The notes under the pieces are model-generated. The model worked only from the letters and a program-made list of their open reading frames with translations, made no database searches and was not told the origin of the DNA. A program made the translations under genes and the position numbers. From assembly GCA_947464515.1 (NCBI GenBank), contig CANHXF010000118.1:1-5920 (forward strand): a DNA stretch of 5,920 nucleotides. Direction: 5' to 3'. Every line of letters begins with the position of its first letter. Position 1 is the first letter of the stretch. Source of the DNA: Flavobacteriales bacterium. GTDB taxonomy: Bacteria; Bacteroidota; Bacteroidia; NS11-12g; UBA955. Shown one piece after another: positions 1 through 5,393 of the stretch.

Positions 1-1
1 A

Positions 2-1171
2 GACATTTCTCGTGCCGTGTCTTTGGCCAAACAGGTCTCTGAAAAGAACCTCAAAACCAAAGCCGAATACATGATCACACCCGGTTCTGAACAAGTGAGA
101 TACACCATCGAGCGCGATGGCTTCCTCGACGTGTTCGATCAAATCGGTGCCAAAGTATTCGCCAACGCTTGCGGGCCTTGCATTAGGATGTGGGATAGTA
201 TGGGCGCTGAAAAGCAAGAGAAAAACACCATCGTGCACTCGTTTAACCGCAATTTTGCGAAACGCGCCGATGGAAACCCCAATACATACGCGTTTGTAGG
301 TAGCCCTGAACTCGTGACAGCATTGGCCATTGCGGGTGATTTGACCTTCAACCCCCTCACCGATACCCTCATCAACGAAAATGGCGATGCCGTAATGCTC
401 GATGCCCCAACCGGCGACGAATTGCCAACCCACGGATTCGCAGTAGAAGATGCAGGATACCAAGCCCCAGCCATCGATGGAAGCAGCGTGGAAGTAAAAG
501 TAGCGCCGAATAGCAGCCGCCTTCAACTCCTGGATCCATTCGCAGCATGGGAAGGCACCAACCTCAACAACCTCAAATTGTTGATCAAAGCCAAAGGAAA
601 ATGTACCACCGACCACATCTCTATGGCAGGTCCTTGGTTGAAATTCCGCGGTCACCTCGATAACATTTCAAACAACTTGCTCATTGGCGCGATAAACTTC
701 TTCAACGAAAAACCCAACGAAGTGAAGAACCAATTGAACGGCGATTACGATACCGTACCAGGCACCCAACGCGCTTACAAAGCCGCTGGCATTGGAACCA
801 TCGTAGTGGGTGATGAGAACTACGGTGAAGGTTCAAGCCGTGAACACGCTGCCATGGAACCCCGTCATTTGGGTGTTCGTGCCGTGTTGGTGAAGAGCTT
901 CGCGCGTATCCATGAAACCAACTTGAAAAAGCAGGGGATGTTGGCGTTGACGTTTGCAGATAAAGCCGATTACGACAAAATCCAGGAGGCTGATACCATT
1001 AGCATCCTTGGTTTGACAGATTTCGCTCCAAACAAAGCCTTGCAAATGGTATTGAACCATGCCGATGGCAGCAGCGACACTATCACTGTGAACCATAGCT
1101 ACAACGAACAGCAAATCGATTGGTTTGTTGCCGGTGGCGCGTTGAACATCATTCGCAGAAGCGTGGCATAA
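2..1171 (+). CDS. acnA: Aconitate hydratase (mitochondrial-type), 3' part; 5' end outside window
   Basis: This cytosolic [4Fe-4S] enzyme of the TCA cycle isomerises citrate to isocitrate through cis-aconitate. The reading frame is open to the left edge, so the start and the N-terminal half lie outside the window; the GTG at 17 is an internal codon. About 389 residues remain, roughly half of the usual 750 or so. Residue numbers here count from that GTG. ANACGPC (49-55) holds two of the three cluster cysteines, Cys52 and Cys55. SFNRNFAKR (75-83) carries the substrate-binding arginines. After a linker the swivel domain begins: TTDHISMAGPW (197-207), FRGHLDNIS (210-218) and the active-site motif YGEGSSREHAAMEPR (269-283), which holds the catalytic serine region. 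SFARIHETNLKKQG (294-307) is also typical. The layout and motifs fit the mitochondrial-like branch common in Bacteroidota rather than AcnB. One oddity is CIRMWDS after the second cysteine, where relatives usually have CIGxWDR. The symbol is family-level only. Confidence 0.96.
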   Translation, partial: DISRAVSLAKQVSEKNLKTKAEYMITPGSEQVRYTIERDGFLDVFDQIGAKVFANACGPCIRMWDSMGAEKQEKNTIVHSFNRNFAKRADGNPNTYAFVGSPELVTALAIAGDLTFNPLTDTLINENGDAVMLDAPTGDELPTHGFAVEDAGYQAPAIDGSSVEVKVAPNSSRLQLLDPFAAWEGTNLNNLKLLIKAKGKCTTDHISMAGPWLKFRGHLDNISNNLLIGAINFFNEKPNEVKNQLNGDYDTVPGTQRAYKAAGIGTIVVGDENYGEGSSREHAAMEPRHLGVRAVLVKSFARIHETNLKKQGMLALTFADKADYDKIQEADTISILGLTDFAPNKALQMVLNHADGSSDTITVNHSYNEQQIDWFVAGGALNIIRRSVA

Positions 1172-1195
1172 TTACCTCCTTTATACAATCTGACC

Positions 1196-2851
1196 ATGAA
1201 AGGCGAGAAGTGGATATATCCGATCACACTTTTCGCCTTTCTTTGTTTACGGGCCTTTGCCTATAGTTATTTTTCTGGCAACTACACCGATTCCGACCAA
1301 TGTGTGATGTGGCAGATGGCGGATGATTTTGCCCATTTCCGATTCCATACCCCCTTCTTTTACGGTCAACTCTACTCTTCCGGACTCGAAGCTTGGCTCG
1401 CAGCACCTTTCATTTGGCTGGGAATCCCTGTCTATCGCGCGGTTCCGCTGGTGACAGCACTCATGTCGACCCTCCCCTGGATTTGGATGTCGCAACTCGC
1501 ACGAAAACGCAGCGGCAACATCGCAGGAAGCGCAATTCTCTGCTTGAGCTTGGCCTTTCCAGTTTCATGGCTACAAACGACTTACATCTCTCGCGGTTTC
1601 ATGCAATCCGTCTTCCTGACATCCTTGGCCACGCGATTCATGGATCGATCTCGCCTGTGGTTCAACATCGGACTACTACTGATGGGCTGGGGTTTGATGC
1701 AAAACGCGAATGGACTGTTACTCCTGCCGGGTGTCTTCCCCATTTGGTTGGCGGAGTTTCGGCGTTTCGCTGGAATAAAGTCGATTTCGTTCCGACAGGC
1801 CGCTGTCAATTCAATTCGCTTCGTCTGGCCAGCGACATTGGGGCTTATTTTACTCGTGATCACCTATGCGACGCTAAAGTCACTTCATCCAGAATGGATG
1901 ATTCATGCAACGGTTCAGACCAATATATCGTGGCGGGTTTTCGCCGAGAGCATTCAGCGCTACAACTGGTTTTTGCAACACACTTACGGCGGACGTCCGC
2001 CTTTGTTGGGTTGCGGGATCATTGCATTGGCTGTTTTGCTCATTGCCACGCCCAAATCCCGAAATCAATGGCTGGGATTTTTTGGAATTTTATTCCTACC
2101 GCTGGCATTGCTAGCGGTAGAAAAGACAACCGATGGCACCGAAAACATCTTTTTTGGCTACGGTCGATTTTTCTTGGCAGTGCCCTTTGCGTGGGGTTGG
2201 CAAATTGCGAGTTCGGGATTTTCGTTCCAGGGGCTGAATCGACTTGGCGATATCATATTCAAACGAAAATTCTCATTTTGGGGTCAATTCAACGTCCACT
2301 CCAAGCTAGTTCAAACAATCTATCTCATCGGCCTTTTTATCGCTGTTGGCCTCTACGGATATCGTTTTTGGGACAGGTGCAGCATCCGAGAATTGGGTAA
2401 AACCTATGTTCCCGTGATGATTTACCCTATCAATCAGTTGCGTGGCGATGCCGAGAAGTTGGCAAGCCTCTGCAGAACGGAAAAAATTGGGGCAGTGGTC
2501 GTTTTGGATCACTATGTCCTCGAGACAGCAAGCATGGGATTTCAGCAGCTGGCGGACTTCCCATTGCAATCGGAAATTCAACCAGCGGACACGACACCCG
2601 ACTGTTTTAAAATCCATAAACCCATTCCGATCGTACGTCCAAAATATGAACGTCGACATTGGCTATTAAAAGAAATCAAAGAACAACATTACGTCCCGCA
2701 CAAGGTCGCCGTCATGGATGTTTTCAAGGACAGCGCTTGGGGTGACCGACTTCCTTTCAAACACAGCTTGGCTGATGTTCGCGGACCCGTCTTTATTTTT
2801 AAAACTGGGGAGATGACATTATCTGATTTCATTACAAAATTTCTTCAGTAA
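1196..2851 (+). CDS. Polytopic membrane protein, probable GT-C-fold glycosyltransferase-like
   Basis: This is a 551-residue integral membrane protein of unproven function. Hydrophobic segments are visible near residues 7-24, 66-82, 83-99, 108-125, 154-170, 172-188, 207-228, 268-285, 292-308, 324-340 and 372-390, about 11 helices, followed by a soluble tail (391-551). After helix 1 the first loop contains acidic residues in YTDSDQCVMWQMADD (30-44, Asp32 and Asp34). An acidic first extracytoplasmic loop before many helices is characteristic of GT-C enzymes that take sugars from polyprenyl-phosphate donors, such as PMT/ArnT-like proteins. That family suggestion is inference from topology and this loop, not from a decisive motif. 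The ATG at 1196 lies 24 bases after the aconitase stop, so read-through or co-transcription is possible. No clear Shine-Dalgarno sequence precedes it, as is usual in Bacteroidota. The last 33 bases overlap the convergent toxin gene. Alternatives are an O-antigen polymerase-like or other uncharacterised membrane protein. Confidence 0.8.
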   Translation: MKGEKWIYPITLFAFLCLRAFAYSYFSGNYTDSDQCVMWQMADDFAHFRFHTPFFYGQLYSSGLEAWLAAPFIWLGIPVYRAVPLVTALMSTLPWIWMSQLARKRSGNIAGSAILCLSLAFPVSWLQTTYISRGFMQSVFLTSLATRFMDRSRLWFNIGLLLMGWGLMQNANGLLLLPGVFPIWLAEFRRFAGIKSISFRQAAVNSIRFVWPATLGLILLVITYATLKSLHPEWMIHATVQTNISWRVFAESIQRYNWFLQHTYGGRPPLLGCGIIALAVLLIATPKSRNQWLGFFGILFLPLALLAVEKTTDGTENIFFGYGRFFLAVPFAWGWQIASSGFSFQGLNRLGDIIFKRKFSFWGQFNVHSKLVQTIYLIGLFIAVGLYGYRFWDRCSIRELGKTYVPVMIYPINQLRGDAEKLASLCRTEKIGAVVVLDHYVLETASMGFQQLADFPLQSEIQPADTTPDCFKIHKPIPIVRPKYERRHWLLKEIKEQHYVPHKVAVMDVFKDSAWGDRLPFKHSLADVRGPVFIFKTGEMTLSDFITKFLQ

Positions 2852-3190
2852 GTTAGCATTCTCCAATTCCTTATCCTTTTTGTGATACAATTCTATCAGT
2901 TGTATTTGCCCATGCGTCTCCATCCAACCGTATATCAATCGGAATCCAGAATTAATTCCTTTGCTAGGAAATGAATCGCTTCGGATTTTTTTCACTTTAA
3001 CAAAGTAACATCCCGGATAACCCCTTAATCTGAAACTAATGGGCAACTTCCCTTCAGGATATTCGGCTATGACCGACATTAGAATCTTGATGTCGTCTTC
3101 TAATGAACGGTAACGCTTTGACAATCCCTTTACATTTCGCTCAAACTGAATCGTTCGAATTATTTCCAGCCCCGCCATCTTCCTCACCAT
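2819..3190 (-). CDS. RelE/ParE-superfamily type II toxin partnered with a Panacea antitoxin
   Basis: This is probably a small ribosome-dependent mRNA interferase of the RelE/YafQ/HigB fold. The 123-residue protein shows the superfamily order: an N-terminal strand and helices with FERNVKGLSKRYRSLEDDI (16-34), a P-x-G turn (YPEGKLP, 44-50), a basic strand (FVKVKKIRSDS, 63-73), then SGFRLIYG (81-88) and a final strand IELYHKKDKE (99-108). The Lys/Arg-rich strand, Arg84 in GFR and Tyr102 correspond in position to residues that contact or cut mRNA in RelE relatives, but exact equivalence was not tested. It starts 50 bases before the antitoxin stop, so translation is probably coupled. A second in-frame ATG at 3178 (residue 5) follows GTGAGGAAG and would give 119 residues. 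Its 3' end overlaps the convergent membrane-protein gene by 33 bases. It appears intact. A ParE-like gyrase inhibitor of the same fold is the main alternative. Confidence 0.82.
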   Translation of the reverse strand: MVRKMAGLEIIRTIQFERNVKGLSKRYRSLEDDIKILMSVIAEYPEGKLPISFRLRGYPGCYFVKVKKIRSDSFPSKGINSGFRLIYGWMETHGQIQLIELYHKKDKELENANLLKKFCNEIR

Positions 3191-3977
3191 AAATCCTATA
3201 CGAAAAGGGAAACTCCCTGTAAAATGTCAATTCGTAATTGATAATCTCACCCATCCCCGTCACTTTCATTGGCACATCTTTATGCAACAATTCCGCTAAA
3301 TGTTCAGCTGGGAATCTGCCATATTGTTGAATAATATCATTCATAAGAACGATCTCACTTGCTTTTAAAATTGTCAAATCCGCAGTTCGCATTGGAAAAA
3401 ATTTATGCTGAACTATTCCGCTTTCCGCAATTTTCACTTTGACAATATCACCGGCCGCTAACAGATCATCTAAAATCTCACCCCACTCTTCCGGTATTGG
3501 TCCAAAAGGCAATTTTTTATAAGTACAGGTTGATAAATAGCATTCATAATTTTCAAAATATGCAAAATCCATCAAGTACATCAATTTTGGAATTACTGTT
3601 TCTATTGCTTGTGGAATCCTTGCGCATGATTCTATAACATATAGAACCACGGCTTTAGACTTCGGTTTGATATATACCAATTCAGACTTTTTATACTGTT
3701 CAATTACCTCTTCTACCCTTGCGGTTTTTTCTCTTGCAGTGTATTGTAATTCAGAGCTAATACCTCCGTGTAACAGTACTTCCAAGTGCATTTGGAAAGC
3801 TGCTGCGATTTTTTGAATCTCAACCAATCCGACATCTCGTTTGCCCTGCTCAATTGCCAAATATGATGTCCGGCTAATCTCTAATATATTTGCCATGTCG
3901 CCCTGTGAAAAAGCATGCTGCTCCCTCAAAGAACGCAGGCGCATTCCAAATTCCGCTAAACCAATTGATTGAATCAT
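3141..3977 (-). CDS. XRE helix-turn-helix + Panacea/SocA (DUF4065) antitoxin-regulator
   Basis: This is predicted to be the antitoxin and transcriptional autorepressor of the operon; it should bind DNA through its N-terminus and neutralise the toxin through its C-terminus. Residues 7-65 form an XRE/Cro-type domain, with RLRSLREQHAFSQGDMANIL (13-32) leading into EISRTSYLAIEQGKR (33-47), the recognition-helix region. A linker follows (75-105). Residues about 108-240 match the Panacea/SocA-like domain: IPKLMYLMDFAY (129-140), the YKKLPFGPIPEEW stretch (153-165), then LDDLLAAGDI (169-178), where a Y-x-GP-type motif and L-x-x-G-x-I are typical. Panacea domains are known to be paired with many unrelated toxins, and SocA of Caulobacter belongs to the same family. 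The acidic tail EEDGGAGNNSNDSV (265-278) is encoded over the toxin start. The ATG at 3977 was chosen because a -7 element lies only 7 bases upstream and the HTH needs the preceding residues; the next Met is residue 12. At 278 residues it is longer than a stand-alone DUF4065 protein because of the HTH fusion. Confidence 0.87.
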   Translation of the reverse strand: MIQSIGLAEFGMRLRSLREQHAFSQGDMANILEISRTSYLAIEQGKRDVGLVEIQKIAAAFQMHLEVLLHGGISSELQYTAREKTARVEEVIEQYKKSELVYIKPKSKAVVLYVIESCARIPQAIETVIPKLMYLMDFAYFENYECYLSTCTYKKLPFGPIPEEWGEILDDLLAAGDIVKVKIAESGIVQHKFFPMRTADLTILKASEIVLMNDIIQQYGRFPAEHLAELLHKDVPMKVTGMGEIINYELTFYREFPFSYRIYGEEDGGAGNNSNDSV

Positions 3978-3984
3978 AATACCA

Positions 3985-4015
3985 CAAATTTAATACATGT
4001 TCAATTTTCAAACAA
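3985..4015 (-). promoter_or_regulatory. Proximal promoter of the antitoxin-toxin operon (TAnnTTTG type)
   Basis: On the minus strand TAAATTTG (3992-3985) matches the Bacteroidota -7 consensus TAnnTTTG exactly. A TTG at 4015-4013 lies 20 bases upstream, and a TTTG at 4012-4009 lies 16 bases upstream; either could serve as the -33 element. Transcription would begin near 3979, almost at the ATG (3977), giving a leaderless or nearly leaderless antitoxin message. The consensus comes from known Bacteroidota promoters; use of this site is inferred. Confidence 0.6.
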
Positions 4016-4018
4016 TCC

Positions 4019-4027
4019 AACGTTTAT
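4019..4027 (-). promoter_or_regulatory. Partial operator copy (AACGTTTAT)
   Basis: AACGTTTAT on the plus strand repeats nine bases of the palindrome at 4039-4052, centred 24 bases away. Only the inner six bases (AACGTT) are palindromic here, so it is a degenerate or half site. It lies just upstream of the proximal -33 element and where transcription from the distal -7 element would begin, a good place for a repressor to act. Confidence 0.45.
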
Positions 4028-4031
4028 AAAT

Positions 4032-4039
4032 CAAACATA
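4032..4039 (-). promoter_or_regulatory. Distal -7 element for the antitoxin-toxin operon
   Basis: TATGTTTG on the minus strand (4039-4032) is a second exact match to TAnnTTTG. It is bracketed by the full palindrome (4039-4052) and the partial copy (4019-4027), so a protein on these sites would cover it. It would give a leader of roughly 50 bases before the antitoxin ATG. No clear TTG lies at -33, so it may be weak or need help. Confidence 0.4.
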
Positions 4040-4052
4040 ATAAACGTTTATT
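4039..4052. promoter_or_regulatory. Candidate operator, 14-bp perfect palindrome with core TAAACGTTTA
   Basis: AATAAACGTTTATT is a perfect 14-base palindrome; its 10-base core (4041-4050) recurs exactly at 4728-4737. It overlaps the stop codon of the DUF2335 gene and lies 62-75 bases upstream of the XRE-Panacea ATG, next to a -7 element. A short AT-rich palindrome with a central CG before an XRE-type antitoxin is a likely autorepression site. Binding by the XRE protein is inferred from position only. Confidence 0.6.
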
Positions 4053-4461
4053 TCTCTTTACTCGAATCACTTGTACGTTTACCTTGCAACCCTTTACCCA
4101 TGAATACACTCGCCAATGCAACAATAACGACAACTGCGATATCTCTTGCAACCGTTGAATAGCCAAAATATAACGCCAGGGAACTCAGTGCCACTACTAG
4201 GACTATTGATAAAAAAGCAAAGTTCTGCCCCCTTTTAAAATTACGGATTCGTTGATTGACTATTTCTAATTCACCACTACATATTTTCTCATTCAACACA
4301 TGTCTATGTTTGGCTTCCATCTCAAACATGCTTAAATACCTTTCACCAAGTCCAGGTTGAATTAATTCATACTGCTTCAGCAAAGTCAGATCCGGAAGTG
4401 CTCCAATGTTCATATTAGTTTTTTCCGCGATTATCTTCGTTATTTTCATCTCCTCTTCCAT
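4048..4461 (-). CDS. DUF2335 family two-helix membrane protein
   Basis: This 137-residue inner-membrane protein belongs to a family of unknown function. The DUF2335 signature is visible in order: LPDLTLLKQYELIQPG (22-37), GERYLSMFEMEAKHRH (39-54), then RGQNFAFLS (77-85) leading into two hydrophobic helices, about 82-100 and 104-122. The tail is short and basic (GKGLQGKRTSDSSKEK, 122-137). The N-terminal helices before the membrane pair are charged and probably cytoplasmic. The first ATG (4461) lies inside the upstream 90-residue gene (47-base overlap); a second in-frame ATG at 4449, preceded by GGAAGAGGAG, would give 133 residues. The stop codon lies within the 4041-4050 palindrome. It is followed after 70 bases by the XRE-Panacea gene on the same strand. 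What DUF2335 proteins do is not known to me. Given the neighbours, a membrane-acting effector or a mobile-element accessory protein are both possible. Confidence 0.8.
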   Translation of the reverse strand: MEEEMKITKIIAEKTNMNIGALPDLTLLKQYELIQPGLGERYLSMFEMEAKHRHVLNEKICSGELEIVNQRIRNFKRGQNFAFLSIVLVVALSSLALYFGYSTVARDIAVVVIVALASVFMGKGLQGKRTSDSSKEK

Positions 4462-4687
4462 CTTCGTTCGATTTTAATTCCTCCTCCTTCATCATCTTTC
4501 CCCAAATTTTCTCGCCATCCTTTTGGAGATTTTCCCGATCCTTTTCAAAACCCCAGCTGAGTTTCGCTCTGATCCCATCCAAATTATCAGGCAACCCATC
4601 CGATGGATTCAAAAAACTACCAAAATTAAACACACTGAAAAAGCCATCCCAAAATGCTTTTTTCTGATCACTCATGTCGAAATTCAT
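4415..4687 (-). CDS. Small unknown protein, first gene of the DUF2335 pair
   Basis: I do not recognise this 90-residue protein. The N-terminus is aromatic, with AFWDGFFSVFNFGSF (11-25), too short and polar-flanked for a confident membrane helix but suitable for membrane or partner contact. A middle part with LPDNLDGIRAKLSWGFEKD (32-50) looks helical and amphipathic. The tail (66-90) is very hydrophilic, rich in Glu, Asp, Asn and Lys, and probably disordered; most of it lies over the start of the DUF2335 gene. There is no signal peptide and no cysteine. An exact TAnnTTTG element lies 4 bases before the first ATG (4687), so transcription would begin about there. The second ATG at 4675 (MSDQKKAFWDG, 86 residues) is therefore the likelier start. 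Coding is supported by promoter placement and tight overlap with a recognised gene, not by a family match. It may be a partner of the DUF2335 protein. Confidence 0.65.
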   Translation of the reverse strand: MNFDMSDQKKAFWDGFFSVFNFGSFLNPSDGLPDNLDGIRAKLSWGFEKDRENLQKDGEKIWGKMMKEEELKSNEDGRGDENNEDNRGKN

Positions 4688-4691
4688 GAGG

Positions 4692-4699
4692 CAAAAATA
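4692..4699 (-). promoter_or_regulatory. -7 element for the 90-residue protein/DUF2335 pair
   Basis: TATTTTTG on the minus strand (4699-4692) matches TAnnTTTG exactly. No clean TTG sits at the usual -33 distance; TTG triplets occur only about 7 and 10 bases upstream. The palindrome at 4728-4737 lies 28 bases upstream of the element, at the edge of the polymerase footprint. The start would fall near 4685, which favours translation from the ATG at 4675. Confidence 0.5.
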
Positions 4700-4727
4700 G
4701 CCACTTCAACAAGCACTAAAAAGAAGC

Positions 4728-4737
4728 TAAACGTTTA
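4728..4737. promoter_or_regulatory. Candidate operator, second copy of TAAACGTTTA
   Basis: This exact 10-base palindrome is identical to the core at 4041-4050. It lies in the 97-base gap between yigZ and the 90-residue gene, 41 bases upstream of that gene's first ATG. Finding the same palindrome before both gene pairs, and nowhere else noticed in the window, suggests one regulator for both. That the XRE-Panacea protein is the regulator is inference. Confidence 0.55.
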
Positions 4738-4784
4738 AAAACAGGGAAAGTTTTGGGTTTTTCGCAAATGAAAAAAATCAGAAT

Positions 4785-5393
4785 TTACAGGCGTTTTCCG
4801 CCCAATTGGTAATGGTCCGAAAGGGCTTTTTCGAAGTCCCGACCTACCCCAGCCTTCACCGCCACGCGATAGCAAACTTGCTCCGTATACTCGCTGCCCA
4901 AAACCCGAGCGCCGTACTTGGAAATCAGTCGATGTATCTCCTGCTCGTGCTCAAAGGCCGATGAAATTTCATAGTTTTCTTCGATGAACTTTTCGGAGCG
5001 GCCGGCGGCGCGAAGCGCCGACTCGGCCGCTCCCCCATAACTCTCAATCAACCCCGGAATCCCAAGCAACGTCCCCCCGAAATACCTCACCACCACCACC
5101 AAAACATTGGTGACACCCGCGCTGAGAATCGACCTCAAAATCGGTCGGCCCGCAGAATTTCCAGGCTCCCCATCGTCGTTCGCCCGCTGCGCCTCACCCC
5201 GCGCCCCCATCACCCAAGCATAACAATGATGCGTTGCATCCGGATACTCCCGCTTCAAACCCTCCAACTTTTCCTTGATCTCCAAATCCGATTTCACCCC
5301 GTAAACAAAAGCAAAAAACTTGCTCCCCCGCTCACGCAAAACAAACTCCGCATCCCGCTCCACCTCATAATAAACGTCGGAAAACAAACTCAC
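4785..5393 (-). CDS. yigZ: YigZ/IMPACT family protein (UPF0029)
   Basis: This is a conserved soluble protein of the YigZ/IMPACT family, whose biochemical role is unsettled; the eukaryotic relative IMPACT regulates translation through Gcn1/Gcn2. The open frame extends up to 5450, but the GTG at 5393 is the better start. It overlaps the TGA of ribD as GTGA, has AAGGAG 10 bases upstream, and gives 202 residues, close to the 204 of E. coli YigZ. Numbered from that GTG, the N-terminal domain shows GSKFFAFVYGV (23-33), DATHHCYAWVMG (52-63), the hallmark RANDDGEPGNSAGRPIL (70-86) and TNVLVVVVRYFGGTLLG (95-111). Residues from about 135 to 202 form the C-terminal DUF1949 ferredoxin-like domain. A TTG at 5387 is a second start candidate. 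The gene is co-transcribed with ribD. No hairpin terminator is visible before the small gene at 4687 on the same strand, so read-through into the cassette is possible. Confidence 0.92.
   Translation of the reverse strand: MSLFSDVYYEVERDAEFVLRERGSKFFAFVYGVKSDLEIKEKLEGLKREYPDATHHCYAWVMGARGEAQRANDDGEPGNSAGRPILRSILSAGVTNVLVVVVRYFGGTLLGIPGLIESYGGAAESALRAAGRSEKFIEENYEISSAFEHEQEIHRLISKYGARVLGSEYTEQVCYRVAVKAGVGRDFEKALSDHYQLGGKRL

Noticed and set aside
139..474. Antisense open frame within aconitase
   Set aside because: It has no recognisable features and lies opposite the highly conserved cluster-binding region.
1393..2400. 335-codon open frame on the plus strand inside the membrane-protein gene
   Set aside because: It lies wholly in another frame of 1196-2851, has no coherent domains and is rich in His, Arg and Cys as shadow frames tend to be, while the longer frame gives regular membrane helices.
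4523..4738. 71-codon plus-strand open frame opposite the 90-residue gene
   Set aside because: It has no promoter or recognisable sequence. The opposite strand has a -7 element at the right place and overlaps the DUF2335 gene.
4738..4784. Possible intrinsic terminator after yigZ
   Set aside because: There are runs of A and T but no GC-rich stem; no stable hairpin could be drawn by eye.
2821..4785. Imperfect inverted similarity between the cassette edges (ATCTGATTTCATT near 2821 and AATGAAAAAAATCAGA near 4766)
   Set aside because: The match needs a three-base gap in an A-rich tract and has no target duplication, so chance is more likely than terminal repeats.
5370..5379. TAAACGTCGG, similar to half of the operator palindrome
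   Set aside because: It lies inside yigZ codons and lacks the second half; only TAAACGT is shared.
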